A DNA stretch of 42,303 nt from an uncultured Azohydromonas sp. (GCF_937926365.1 NZ_CALAOH010000148.1:1-42303), one strand, 5' to 3'; counted from the first letter of the stretch, positions 17,437 through 26,059 are shown. Program-made: numbers and translations. Notes: generated by a model from the letters alone, not told the origin.

Positions 17437-18585
17437 TCAGCCCTGCCCGGCCTTGTTCTGCGGGTCCATGTCCGCCGGCACCGGCAGCGCCGGCAGCGCC
17501 CCGGGCATCGCGCCGCGCCCGGCCATGGCCGCCTTGAGCTGCCACACGTAGGCCAGCACCTGCGCCACCGCGGCGAACAGCGCGCTGGGAATCTCGCGTT
17601 CGAGCTCGCCGTGGGCATACAGTGCGCGCGCCAGCGGCGGCGCCTCCAGCACCGGCACCTTGTGCTCGCGCGCCAGGTCGCGGATGCGCTGCGCCACCAG
17701 GTCCGCTCCCTTGGCCACCACGCGCGGCGCGGCCATCGTGGCCTCGTCGTAGTGCAGCGCCACGGCGTAGTGCGTCGGGTTGGTCACCACCAAGTCGGCC
17801 TTGGGCACCGCCGCGAGCATGCGCCGGCGCGACGCCTCGCGCATGCGCTGGCGGATGCGGCCCTTGACTTCCGGGCTGCCCTCGGCCTCCTTGTGCTCCT
17901 GCTTGAACTCCTGGTGGCTCATGCGCAGCCGCTTGAGCAGCAGGAAGCGCTGCAGCGGCACGTCCACCAGCGCGAACAGCGCCAGCACCCCCACCAGCAG
18001 CGCCAGGCCGCCGTAGATCCGCGCACCGCCTTCGGCCAGCGCCTGCGGCAGCGCCTGCGTCAGCAGCGCCGTGAAATCCTGCAGGTGCGCGCGCAAGTAC
18101 AGCGCACCCACCAGCCCCAGCACCAGTGCCAGCAGGCAGGCCTTGAGCGTCTGCACGAGCTGGTCCTTGGAAAACAGCCGCGCCACGCCCGTGAGCGGAT
18201 TGAGGCGGGTGAAATTGGGTTGCAGCGCCTTCGTGGTGAAGTTCCAGCCGCCGCCGCCCAGCGCCGCGGCCACCGCCACCAGCGCCATCACCAGCCCCAG
18301 CGGCAGCACCAGCAGCAGGAACTGCAGCCCCAGCCCATACAGCCGCTCCAGCATCACCTGCGGGCTGGAGAGTGCATGCGCATCGAAGCGCAGCCCGTGC
18401 GTCAGCAGTTGCCGCAGCCGCTCGACCAGCAGGGGCGCGAAGGCCACCAGCAACGCGCCTCCCACGGCCAGCGCCGCGAAATGGCCCAGGTCGCGCGAGC
18501 GCGCGACCTGGCCCTCCTCGCGGGCCTTGCGGATCTTGCGTTCCGATGCGGGTAACTGGCGGTCCTGGGCGCCTTCGTCAGCCAT
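17437..18585 (-). CDS. flhB: Flagellar export switch protein FlhB
   Basis: 382 aa. FlhB sits in the inner membrane of the export gate and switches substrate specificity from rod/hook to filament type. The basic N-terminus (ASERKIRKAREEGQVARSRD) leads into four membrane segments. The cytoplasmic domain has the autocleavage motif NPTH at residues 269-272 inside ADLVVTNPTHYAVALHYDE, intact, followed by VPVLEAPPLARALYAHGELE. It lies 30 bp downstream of cheZ on the same strand, so it is probably transcribed with motA-motB-cheY-cheZ. Confidence 0.97.
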   Translation of the reverse strand: MADEGAQDRQLPASERKIRKAREEGQVARSRDLGHFAALAVGGALLVAFAPLLVERLRQLLTHGLRFDAHALSSPQVMLERLYGLGLQFLLLVLPLGLVMALVAVAAALGGGGWNFTTKALQPNFTRLNPLTGVARLFSKDQLVQTLKACLLALVLGLVGALYLRAHLQDFTALLTQALPQALAEGGARIYGGLALLVGVLALFALVDVPLQRFLLLKRLRMSHQEFKQEHKEAEGSPEVKGRIRQRMREASRRRMLAAVPKADLVVTNPTHYAVALHYDEATMAAPRVVAKGADLVAQRIRDLAREHKVPVLEAPPLARALYAHGELEREIPSALFAAVAQVLAYVWQLKAAMAGRGAMPGALPALPVPADMDPQNKAGQG

Positions 18586-18615
18586 GGCGGCGCTTCAGTG
18601 GGCAAATGCCCTTGC

Positions 18616-19266
18616 TCAGAACCCCAGGCTGGCCAGCAGGTCGTCGACCTCGCTCTGGTCACTGACGACGTCGGTGCGTCCCGTGGGATCGACCACCGGC
18701 CCGTCGAGCTCCTGGGCCACGGCGGCCAGCGCCGACGGCGCTTGCAGCTTATCGCGCTGGTCGGGCGGGATCACCTGCACCAGCAGCTTGACCAGCCCGT
18801 CCTCGAGCTCGTTGGCCAGGTTCACCACCTTGGCCACCACCTGGCCGGTGAGGTCGTGGAAGTCCTGCGCCATCATGATGTCGGTCAGGTGAGCATCGAT
18901 GCGCGCCGAGGCCTGCTCGACGTCATGCATGAAGTTCATTACCGCGCCGGAGGCCACGGCCTTGACGGGGTTGGACACCATGGCCGCAGCCATCTCGCGC
19001 GTGGCCTGGCCGATGCGCTGCTGCTCGGCCTTGGCCTGGTCCACCGAGTTGAGCACCTTGTTGGCGGCGTCGGCGGTCTTGGTGGCGATGTACTGCAGCC
19101 GGCTGCGCGCGTCGGGCAGCCCGTCGGTGGCGGCCTGCAGCCGCGGCATCACGTCGAGCTGCTGCATCGTGTCGTGCAGCATGCGCGTGATGGCGCCGAG
19201 CTGCTGGAACACCTCGGGCGAAACGATCAGCGGCGCGCTCGGCGTAGGTATTTCCGGAAGGTTCAT
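18616..19266 (-). CDS. cheZ: CheY-P phosphatase CheZ
   Basis: 216 aa from the ATG at 19266, chosen because GGAG stands correctly upstream of it; an upstream ATG at 19290 would overlap the cheY stop. CheZ dephosphorylates CheY-P and ends the tumbling signal. The long helical hairpin carries MMAQDFHDLTGQVVAKVVNL with Asp138 and Gln142, which correspond to the catalytic Asp and Gln of E. coli CheZ. The C-terminal SEVDDLLASLGF is the CheY-docking helix. Paired with cheY just upstream. Confidence 0.96.
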   Translation of the reverse strand: MNLPEIPTPSAPLIVSPEVFQQLGAITRMLHDTMQQLDVMPRLQAATDGLPDARSRLQYIATKTADAANKVLNSVDQAKAEQQRIGQATREMAAAMVSNPVKAVASGAVMNFMHDVEQASARIDAHLTDIMMAQDFHDLTGQVVAKVVNLANELEDGLVKLLVQVIPPDQRDKLQAPSALAAVAQELDGPVVDPTGRTDVVSDQSEVDDLLASLGF

Positions 19267-19282
19267 GTCGCGCTCCATCACT

Positions 19283-19681
19283 TCAGGCACCGGCCGCCAT
19301 CTTCTGCAGGATCTTCTGCACCTTCTCTTCCAGCGTGGCCTTGGTGAAGGGCTTGACGATGTAGCCCGCCGCTCCGCTCTGCGCCGCGCGCACGATGTCC
19401 TCCTTGCGCGCCTCGGCCGTGACCATGAGCACCGGCAGGTGCTTGAGGGACGGGTCCGCCTTCACCGCCGACAGCAGATCGAAGCCGTTCATGTTGGGCA
19501 TGTTGATGTCGCTGACGACGAAGTCGAACTTCTGGTTCTTGAGCATGCTCAACGCGATGGCGCCGTCCTCGGCCTCATCGGCGTTGTGGCAACCCATTTC
19601 CTTGAGCAGACCGCGCACGATGCGGCGCATGGTGGAAAAGTCGTCGACGATCAGGAACTTCAGATCGGTGGGGGTGCTCAT
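19283..19681 (-). CDS. cheY: Chemotaxis response regulator CheY
   Basis: 132 aa single receiver domain. CheY-P binds the flagellar motor switch and changes rotation. Acidic pair Asp13-Asp14, phosphoacceptor Asp58 (VVSDINMPNMNGFDLL), Thr88 (LMVTAEA) and Lys110 (YIVKPF) are all present. Its start overlaps the motB stop by 4 bp, and cheZ follows 16 bp later. No cheA, cheW, cheR, cheB or receptor gene is in the window, so the kinase must be coded elsewhere. Confidence 0.97.
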   Translation of the reverse strand: MSTPTDLKFLIVDDFSTMRRIVRGLLKEMGCHNADEAEDGAIALSMLKNQKFDFVVSDINMPNMNGFDLLSAVKADPSLKHLPVLMVTAEARKEDIVRAAQSGAAGYIVKPFTKATLEEKVQKILQKMAAGA

Positions 19682-20655
19682 GGTGTGCGTTGCGGGCGAA
19701 TGGAGGGAGGCGCCGGGGTTATCGGCGGGACGCCGGGAACGCTTGAGTCCTTGGCGTCCAGGGCCTGGGCCAGGCCCGACGCGCTGTGGAAGAAGCGCTC
19801 CTCGGCTTCGCGGTTCATGACGATGATGCTGATACGCCGATTCTGCGGGTTCAGCGGGTCCTTCGGGTCGTACAGCACGCTCGAAGCGAGACCTTGCACA
19901 CGCACGACACGATCTTCGGGCAGGCCTCCGGCAACGAGCTCGCGCCGGCTGGCATTGGCCCGGTCGCTGGAAAGCTCCCAGTTGCTGTAGCCGCGGTCGC
20001 CGCCGGCGTACGGATGCGCGTCGGTGTGGCCTTCGAGCGTGAGGTGGTTGGAGATGTTGGCCAGCGTCTGGCCGATCTCGCGCAACAGCTCGCGCATGTA
20101 GGGCTGCACCACCGCGCTGCCGCTGGCGAACATGGGCCGATTGTGTTCGTCAACGATCTGGATGCGCAGCCCGTCGCGCACCATCTCGACCTTGATCTGC
20201 GGCGACAGCGAGTTCAGGCGCGGATTGTCGGTGAGCTTCTTCAGCACGCGCAGCTTGAGCGCTTCGAGCTGGCGCACCTCGGCGCGGGCCTGATCGCCCT
20301 TGAGCAGGCGCAGCGCGTTGTGCTCGCTCACGGGGTCCGTTTCGCCGCGCTTGACCTGGCCGGCGCTGCGCGAGAGATCCTGCCCTCCACCCTTGATGAT
20401 GCTCATGGCGTCGCCCGTACCGGTGCTGGCGCTGCCGCTCATCGTGAACTTCATGGGGGAGTTGAAGTAGTCGGCCAGGCCCTTGCGGTCGCCCTCGGTG
20501 AGCGAACCCATGAGCCACATCAGCAGGAAAAACGCCATCATCGCCGTGACGAAGTCGGCATAGGCGATCTTCCACGCGCCACTGTGCGAGACGTGCCCGC
20601 TCTTGCGCACGCGCTTGATGATGATGGGCGGCTGGCCCTTGATGTCGGCGGCCAT
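19678..20655 (-). CDS. motB: Flagellar motor stator protein MotB
   Basis: 325 aa. MotB anchors the MotA/B proton channel to peptidoglycan. A short basic cytoplasmic part is followed by the single membrane helix with the proton-binding Asp34 (AWKIAYADFVTAMMAFFLLM), a plug/linker region, and the C-terminal OmpA-like peptidoglycan-binding domain (LTLEGHTDAHPY, NWELSSDRANASRRELV, RISIIVMNREAE). Overlaps cheY by ATGA and lies 26 bp after motA. The Asp and YADF context indicate a proton-type stator. Confidence 0.97.
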   Translation of the reverse strand: MAADIKGQPPIIIKRVRKSGHVSHSGAWKIAYADFVTAMMAFFLLMWLMGSLTEGDRKGLADYFNSPMKFTMSGSASTGTGDAMSIIKGGGQDLSRSAGQVKRGETDPVSEHNALRLLKGDQARAEVRQLEALKLRVLKKLTDNPRLNSLSPQIKVEMVRDGLRIQIVDEHNRPMFASGSAVVQPYMRELLREIGQTLANISNHLTLEGHTDAHPYAGGDRGYSNWELSSDRANASRRELVAGGLPEDRVVRVQGLASSVLYDPKDPLNPQNRRISIIVMNREAEERFFHSASGLAQALDAKDSSVPGVPPITPAPPSIRPQRTP

Positions 20656-20681
20656 GGCTCAGGCCTGAACGTCCTGGGGCA

Positions 20682-21542
20682 TCACTTCCTGCCCTTGACG
20701 TGGTTTTCGAGCTCGGAAAAGGACGGCCGCTCGGTGGAATAGAGCACCTTGCGCCCGAACTCCATGGCCACCTGCGGCGCGTAGCCCTGCATCGAGGCCA
20801 GCAGCGTGGTCTTGATGCACTGCAGCTCCTTGGTGGCTTCGTCGGCCTTTTGCTCCATGAGCCCGGCCAGCGGCTCGAAGATGGCATAGGACAGCAGAAT
20901 GCCCAGGAAGGTGCCCACCAGCGCCGAGCCGATCATGGCGCCCAGCACCGCCGGGGGCTGGCCCACGGAGCCCATGGTGTTGACCACCCCCAGCACGGCC
21001 GCGACGATGCCGAAGGCCGGCAAGCCGTTGGCCACGCGCGTCATCGCCACCGCGGGCGCATGCGCCTCGGCGTGGTGGGTCTCGATCTCGCTGTCCATCA
21101 GGCTTTCGATCTCGTGCGCGTTGAGGTTGCCCGAGACCATCATGCGCAGATAGTCGGTGATGAACTCCACGGCGTGGGGGTCGGCGCTGACGACGGGGTA
21201 GCGCTGGAACAGCGCCGACTCCGCCGGCGCGTCCACGTCATGCTCGATCGCGATGAGGCCTTCCTTGCGCGCCTTCTGCAGGATGTCGTAGAGCAGCGCC
21301 ATGAGCTCCAGGTAGCGCGTCTTGCTGTACTTGGAGCCCTTGAAGCACGTCGTCAGGCTGCGCAGCGTGGCCTTGAGCACCTTGGGCTGGTTGTTGGCCA
21401 CGAACGCGCCCAGCGCCGCGCCGCCGATGGTGACGAGCTCGAAGGGCAGCGCCTGCAGCACCACGGCGATGTTGCCGCCATGGACGACGAACACGCCGAA
21501 GATGCAGCTCAGCGCCAGGGTCCAGCCTATGAGAACGAACAT
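20682..21542 (-). CDS. motA: Flagellar motor stator protein MotA
   Basis: 286 aa, four membrane segments, family length. MotA forms the proton-driven ring around MotB and pushes on FliG. The cytoplasmic loop RYLELMALLYDILQKARKEG contains the charged residues that contact FliG, and the last two helices carry the MotA signature (NGLPAFGIVAAVLGVVNTMG, GTFLGILLSYAIFEPLAG). Preceded by a good FliA promoter 30 bp upstream; it heads motA-motB-cheY-cheZ and probably flhB. Confidence 0.97.
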   Translation of the reverse strand: MFVLIGWTLALSCIFGVFVVHGGNIAVVLQALPFELVTIGGAALGAFVANNQPKVLKATLRSLTTCFKGSKYSKTRYLELMALLYDILQKARKEGLIAIEHDVDAPAESALFQRYPVVSADPHAVEFITDYLRMMVSGNLNAHEIESLMDSEIETHHAEAHAPAVAMTRVANGLPAFGIVAAVLGVVNTMGSVGQPPAVLGAMIGSALVGTFLGILLSYAIFEPLAGLMEQKADEATKELQCIKTTLLASMQGYAPQVAMEFGRKVLYSTERPSFSELENHVKGRK

Positions 21543-21571
21543 GAAATGGGGTGAGTTGGCGAGTCGGCCTA

Positions 21572-21598
21572 GTATCGGCCCCCACCAGGACGACTTGA
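21572..21598 (-). promoter_or_regulatory. FliA (sigma-28) promoter of motA
   Basis: On the reverse strand TCAAGTCG, 11 bp, GCCGATAC. The -10 half matches the FliA consensus in seven of eight bases, and the spacing is exact. It ends 29 bp before the motA ATG. Confidence 0.85.
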
Positions 21599-21623
21599 GC
21601 CCGACGGGACGGCGCGCAATGGG

Positions 21624-22802
21624 TCAGCGCGGCAGCAACGCCAACAACTTCTCGTGATTGGGCCGTTCGTGCACGTCGGCCGGGCTCAGCGACGCCTTCA
21701 CGGCAAGGCTCGCCTGCGTCGTGTCGCGCAGCTTCGGCTGGGCCAGCGCCGCGCCGCTGGCGTCGGCGAACGCAGCCACGCGCGGCGCATGCGCCCGGCT
21801 GCCGCGCGCCAGCACCAGCGCGCACTCGCCACTGGCCAGTCTCACGAAGCTGCCCGGCGGGTACATGCCCACCGTGCGCAACAGCGCCGTGCCGATCTCG
21901 TCGGGCTTGCCGTCAGGGCCCACGCAGGCCTCGCGCACGGCCCGCAGCCCCGGCATGGGCGCGCGGTGGCCGCGGCGGCTGAGCTTGGCGCAGAAGATGT
22001 CAACCCGGCGCAGCAGCCGCGCCGCCTGCTGTGCCGTGGACAGCCCTGCCAGCGGCTGCGCGTCGAACTGGCTGTCGTGATGCAGCATGACCGCGCCCAG
22101 CCACACCCCGTCGGTCACGCCCGCGGCGGCCAGCAGCCGCGCCGCGTCGCGCGGGTGCTGCGCCAGTTGCGCGCGCAGCCCGGCGCTGATGCCCGTGTCG
22201 CGCAGCGCCAGCATGTCCTGCATCCGGCAGATGGAGACGTTCATCGTCAGCGCCGAGAGCTCCAGCGATTCGATCCGCCCGCTGTCCCAGCCCAGTACGC
22301 GCGCGCACTCGCCGGCCACGACCATGCAGCGCAGCGACTGGTGGCAGCTGTAGAGGTTGGTGTGCAGGCCGCCGGTATGGATGAGGTGGCACACCGATGC
22401 GTCCAGCGAGATATCCATCAGATGCCGCGCGCGGGCGCGCAGCTCGCGCGCCTCGCGAATCCACCGGCCGTCGTCACGCGGCTCACGCAGCGCCGCCTCC
22501 AACGCCATGGCGGCCATGGTCCACTCCTGGCTCAGGCTCCTGCGCCGCGACGACAGCAGGTAGTCCTCGCTGGCGCGGCGCGCGCGTTCCTTGCGCTCCT
22601 CCGCCAACTGCTCGATCTGCTGGCGCCAAGGCAGGGAGTTCGTCTCCTCGGCGTACACCGCCCAGCGCAGCAGCTGCAGCCGCGCGGCGTAGTCGATGGG
22701 CGTTCCCGCAGGCAACAACAGCTGGCCCTGCGCGTTGAAGACGTCAAAAGGCAGCTCGGTGATGTCGAAGAGGAGTTGCGGCGGCAGGCGAACGAGTTTC
22801 AC
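21624..22802 (-). CDS. Degenerate HD-GYP domain protein under FliA control
   Basis: About 392 aa from a GTG at 22802; a TTG six codons upstream is possible and neither has a good ribosome site. HD-GYP proteins hydrolyse cyclic di-GMP. The fold can be followed: N-terminal cap (DVFNAQGQLLLPAGTPID), a charged helical part (60-130), then the HD-GYP core, with His154 in SCHQSLRCMVVAGECARVLG and the tail GMYPPGSFVRLASGECALVL typical of the family. The metal-binding HD is replaced (LSALTMNVSICRMQD), HHE is HHD and the GYP motif is missing (HHDSQFDAQPLAG). Catalysis is therefore unlikely; it may bind a ligand or protein. A FliA promoter directly upstream and its place between motA and flhC suggest a role in motor or c-di-GMP-linked control. 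Function not known. Confidence 0.8.
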   Translation of the reverse strand: MKLVRLPPQLLFDITELPFDVFNAQGQLLLPAGTPIDYAARLQLLRWAVYAEETNSLPWRQQIEQLAEERKERARRASEDYLLSSRRRSLSQEWTMAAMALEAALREPRDDGRWIREARELRARARHLMDISLDASVCHLIHTGGLHTNLYSCHQSLRCMVVAGECARVLGWDSGRIESLELSALTMNVSICRMQDMLALRDTGISAGLRAQLAQHPRDAARLLAAAGVTDGVWLGAVMLHHDSQFDAQPLAGLSTAQQAARLLRRVDIFCAKLSRRGHRAPMPGLRAVREACVGPDGKPDEIGTALLRTVGMYPPGSFVRLASGECALVLARGSRAHAPRVAAFADASGAALAQPKLRDTTQASLAVKASLSPADVHERPNHEKLLALLPR

Positions 22803-22847
22803 GGAGGCGCGGCGGAACAACGGACGACAAGGACCGCGGCCAGGAGC

Positions 22848-22874
22848 TTATCGACACGTCCGGCCCGGACTTGA
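22848..22874 (-). promoter_or_regulatory. FliA (sigma-28) promoter of the HD-GYP-like gene
   Basis: Reverse strand TCAAGTCC, 11 bp, GTCGATAA; the -10 box differs from the consensus GCCGATAA in one base. The inferred start of transcription is near 22841, about 20-40 bp before the possible start codons. It lies in the short gap after flhC. Confidence 0.8.
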
Positions 22875-22900
22875 GCCCAGGGGCGCCGCCGGTGCCGCGT

Positions 22901-23440
22901 TCAATGCATCGACAGGCTGCCCGCCGCCTTGCCCTTGCCCGCGCGCGCGGGCGGGTTGCACAGGCCGCAGACATAGTGCTTGGCGATCTCGTGCGGGTGC
23001 GTCACGAAGCGGCCGGCGCAACGGCTGCAAGTCGTCAACGACAACATGCCGTTGTCCACGAACTTCACCAGGCGCCAGGCGCGCGTGACCGACAGCAGCG
23101 GCTCCAGGCCCTGGCACTGCGTCTGCTCCAGGTACAGCTGGTAGGCCTTGATGACGATGTCGATGTCCTCCAGCGCCGCGCTCTTGTTCAGGTACTCGTG
23201 GATGTTGAGGAAGAGACTGGCGTGGATGTTGGGCTGCCAGGTCATGAACCAGTCCGTGGAGAACGGCAGCTGGCCCTTGCTGGGGCTCTTGCCCGACACT
23301 TCTTTATATAGGCGCAGCAGCCGCTCGTAGCTCAGGTCGGTCTCGCTCTCCAGCACCTGCAGCCGCGCACCCAGGTTGATCAGGGTGACGGCGCGCTCGA
23401 TCTGGCGGGCTTCGGACAGGATGCTCTTGTTGCGGGCCAT
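22901..23440 (-). CDS. flhC: Flagellar master transcription activator subunit FlhC
   Basis: 179 aa. FlhC with FlhD forms the FlhD4C2 activator of class II flagellar operons; FlhC makes most of the DNA contact. Conserved SIL...ARQIERAVTLINLGARLQVL, DWFMTWQPNIHASLF and the zinc-binding cysteines Cys138, Cys141, Cys158 and Cys161 (TTCSRCAG and YVCGLCN) are intact. The C-terminal 15 residues are Ala/Gly/Lys-rich. Follows flhD by 49 bp. Confidence 0.97.
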   Translation of the reverse strand: MARNKSILSEARQIERAVTLINLGARLQVLESETDLSYERLLRLYKEVSGKSPSKGQLPFSTDWFMTWQPNIHASLFLNIHEYLNKSAALEDIDIVIKAYQLYLEQTQCQGLEPLLSVTRAWRLVKFVDNGMLSLTTCSRCAGRFVTHPHEIAKHYVCGLCNPPARAGKGKAAGSLSMH

Positions 23441-23489
23441 GGTGATGATGCGGTAACGGTTGCGCGATGGACGGACGGCTGCGGCGGAC

Positions 23490-23813
23490 TCAGGCCGCTT
23501 CCTGGTGGCGCCCGGCCATCAGGATCGAGGCATGCAGCCGGTTCACGCCGTCGTTGGCCGCGCCACGGCCATGGTTGGTCAGCAGGTTCCACACCAGGTC
23601 GTCGTCCATGCGGAAGCGGCACAGCAGCGTGTTGCCCGAGGCGATCTTGAGCATCTGCGCCGGCGTGAGCGCCGCGATCAGGCCCGCCGTCTCGTCGGAG
23701 ACACCCAGCCGGTACAGCGCCTGCTCGCGGTCCAGGCGGATCAGGCTCTGCGCCAGCATCAGGTACGACAGGTTGGCTTCGCGGATCTCGGCAAGGATTT
23801 GGTCGGTGTTCAT
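23490..23813 (-). CDS. flhD: Flagellar master transcription activator subunit FlhD
   Basis: 107 aa from the ATG at 23813; a TTG 15 bp upstream is also in frame but less likely. FlhD is the helical dimeric partner of FlhC. Motifs: DQILAEIREANLSYLMLAQS, LIRLDREQALYRLGVSDETA and a central Cys65 (NTLLCRFR) where FlhD dimers are cross-linked in enterobacteria. First gene of flhDC, with a 419-bp upstream region free of genes. Confidence 0.96.
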   Translation of the reverse strand: MNTDQILAEIREANLSYLMLAQSLIRLDREQALYRLGVSDETAGLIAALTPAQMLKIASGNTLLCRFRMDDDLVWNLLTNHGRGAANDGVNRLHASILMAGRHQEAA

Positions 23814-24232
23814 GGCGGTCTCTGACAAGAGTCACGGTCTGTTTGCAGCGTGGTACGGACTCTAGAAGCCAGAACAACGGGCGAATATCGGCCCATCTCG
23901 GTCACTGGAGTCCCTTTTCTTCCAGGGGCCGTGTCAGGCAAATTCCTACAAGGCGACCGCCCGGGCAATAACAGGGCTGCCGCTCATGGGCGCGGCGCTG
24001 GTTGCCGGGTGCACATGGTCACGGGCGAGCTGCACGTGCTGGGGTTGGCGCATGCTTGGCCGCTGAAGCCGCTGGTGCGCGCCTTCGTGCTTGAAAGCCC
24101 CATGGAGTGCCGGCGGAGGGCGCCCCTCAAAGGGCCCAGCAGCGTATTCCGCCGCCTGCGCGAAGTGGCTTGCCACGCGGCACCATGACCAAAGCCAAGG
24201 ACCGGGCCAAAAACTCTCAAATTGATGCCGGC
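23814..24232 (-). promoter_or_regulatory. flhDC upstream region (no gene seen) with candidate operator
   Basis: 419 bp between the end of the methyltransferase-glycosyltransferase gene and flhD. A plus-strand open frame at 23850-24188 has no protein family features and is rejected. On the reverse strand at 23934-23950, TGTAGGAATTTGCCTGA is an imperfect inverted repeat reminiscent of TAGGAAT..TTCCTA sites bound by RcsB/NarL-type regulators at flhDC promoters in other bacteria (analogy only). GCCGATAT on the reverse strand at about 23884-23891 resembles a FliA -10 but has no -35. The region is long enough for several regulators, as is usual for a master operon. Confidence 0.45.
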
Positions 24233-26038
24233 TCAGCAGTCTGCGAGCAGCTGACGCCACGCATGAGGACCGAGGTCACGCAGTCGGCTTACGCCGTCGT
24301 GTAGCTCGAGTGACATGCAGCGCACGGCCGTATGGTGGTCGGCGGCCAACTGCCGGTACAGGAGGCGCTGCGCCGGATCGCCGCGTGCGGGCAGCCAATG
24401 CAGCTCGCACTGCAAGTCCGGCCGCAGCACCTGCGTTCGCAACCTGCCCTGTGCTGTCGCGTCGACCACGACGATGCGGGGGTCGAGCGCGGCGCGCGCC
24501 AGCGCCTGCAACAATTCGTCGAGATCACGCCCATCGTGCACCTCGACGATGTACAGCGGCGCGGACGCTGCGGTGCCACCGCGCACCGTGAACGGCACGA
24601 GCGAACGGGCTACCTCGTTTTGCGCGGCAGACGTATCGAAGGCCGTGCCGCTTCTGCTGGACGACGCCTCGTAGATGGTCTGGCGCTGCACCGGCAGGCT
24701 GCAGAGCCACTTCGTCGGTCGCGAAACAGCTACCGCCGCGATATCTTTGCGATGCAGGTACCGTGCGAGCCACAGGTCAGCCATGTTCGGGCGTTCGAAG
24801 TCCTCGATTCGTATTGATACGGTAGCGGTATGAAACGCCAGCGAGTTGGTGGCCAGCAGGTGCACGCGTCGCCGGCGCATCAGCCGCTGTTCGAAGTGCA
24901 GCACGCTACGTGCGCCGGGGAGGTAATACCCGTCGAACGGTTGCAACATCAGCACACCGTGCACGCCCACGACGCTTCGACCGCCGTCTTGCGCCAACTC
25001 GGCAACCAGACGCTGCACATAGTCGGCCGGATAGAGGATGTCGTCGTCGCAGCTGAGGTAGATCGCGTCGCTGCATTGCGCTAAGCCCCAGAATTTGCCG
25101 GCGTCGCCCCAGCGACGGCCATCGGGGTCAAGTTGGGCAGTGATCTTCGGGTTGTGGCGCACGAATGCGGGCACCGCCTGGTAGCCGTTGAGATACAGGT
25201 AGAGCCGGTCCACCTGCGGCAGCAGCGAGCTCACTGCCGCGCGTAGCGCTACCTCGCTGCCGGGCACCGTGGCCATGCCGGCGACGATCTGCCGCGTGGG
25301 CGGCAGCGCTTGCCGTACCTCGGCCGGCAACGCATCGACCGCGTTGTCGAAAACGCTCCCACCGTGTACGAACAGGTAGGTGGGCGTGTCGTTGTAGCAG
25401 CGCACGCGGCGGTAGCCATACGGACGCAGTTCAGCATCGAGTGCCTGCAGATTTTCAACGGTGGCGGCCTCTGCCAGCAGCATCGGGCGGCTCGCAGCGA
25501 GCGTGCGCCGTGCACCGCGCAGCACCTCGATCTCCATGCCTTCGACATCGATCTTGATCAGGTGCACACGTCGCTCTCCGACCACCTCGTCGAGGCTGCG
25601 AATCGGTACGCCCGCGAGTCCAGCATCGGTGCTGACCGCGACTCGGGCGCGGCCCATGTTGAGCGGATCATCATCCAGCACGCGCCCAATGCCCGACGTG
25701 GCGCCAAGCGCGATGGGGTGCAGCTCGACACGGTCCTCAAGGCCGTTCAGTGCAATGTTGCTGCGCAGCAGCTGCAGCGCCGCCGGGTTGGGCTCCACCG
25801 CGACGGTCTTCAAGCCCAGAACCTTCGCGAAGAACACCGTGTGGTTGCCGATATTGGCGCCCACATCGAGCACGAGGGCCGACTCCGGCAGACGTGGCCC
25901 GACGTCTTCGAGCATCGCGCACTCGTAGAAGGCCTGCCGGGTGCGAATCAGCGACTGAATATGGTCAGCTGCACTGGGCAGATGCATCCGGATTGCCGTG
26001 TTGTAGGCAGTGAATTCGGTGATGTGGCCGGCTGTCAT
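24233..26038 (-). CDS. FkbM-type methyltransferase fused to a glycosyltransferase-like domain
   Basis: 601 aa. Residues about 35-230 are an FkbM-family SAM-dependent methyltransferase: SAM site VLDVGANIGNHTVFFAKVLG (56-75), VEPNPAALQLLRSNIALNG, and IKIDVEGMEIEVLRGARR (161-178), diagnostic of the family, which O-methylates sugars and antibiotics. Residues about 247-450 resemble a GT-A glycosyltransferase: MATVPGSEVALRAAVSSLLP, LYLYLNGY and an acidic triplet DDD at 331-333 in YLSCDDDILYPADY. The last 150 residues are unassigned. Located between the flhDC and flagellin genes and 21 bp after another fused enzyme, so flagellin glycan synthesis or methylation is likely but inferred. A polysaccharide role is the alternative. 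Confidence 0.82.
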   Translation of the reverse strand: MTAGHITEFTAYNTAIRMHLPSAADHIQSLIRTRQAFYECAMLEDVGPRLPESALVLDVGANIGNHTVFFAKVLGLKTVAVEPNPAALQLLRSNIALNGLEDRVELHPIALGATSGIGRVLDDDPLNMGRARVAVSTDAGLAGVPIRSLDEVVGERRVHLIKIDVEGMEIEVLRGARRTLAASRPMLLAEAATVENLQALDAELRPYGYRRVRCYNDTPTYLFVHGGSVFDNAVDALPAEVRQALPPTRQIVAGMATVPGSEVALRAAVSSLLPQVDRLYLYLNGYQAVPAFVRHNPKITAQLDPDGRRWGDAGKFWGLAQCSDAIYLSCDDDILYPADYVQRLVAELAQDGGRSVVGVHGVLMLQPFDGYYLPGARSVLHFEQRLMRRRRVHLLATNSLAFHTATVSIRIEDFERPNMADLWLARYLHRKDIAAVAVSRPTKWLCSLPVQRQTIYEASSSRSGTAFDTSAAQNEVARSLVPFTVRGGTAASAPLYIVEVHDGRDLDELLQALARAALDPRIVVVDATAQGRLRTQVLRPDLQCELHWLPARGDPAQRLLYRQLAADHHTAVRCMSLELHDGVSRLRDLGPHAWRQLLADC

Positions 26039-26059
26039 GGCAAGAGACCTTGTGTGGGC

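Noticed and set aside
23884..23891. FliA -10 box upstream of flhD (GCCGATAT on the reverse strand)
   Set aside because: No -35 half (ACTCCAGT) at 11 bp, so it is not a FliA promoter on this evidence.
23850..24188. Plus-strand open frame upstream of flhDC
   Set aside because: No family motifs, no ribosome site, and it lies in the expected regulatory region of flhDC.
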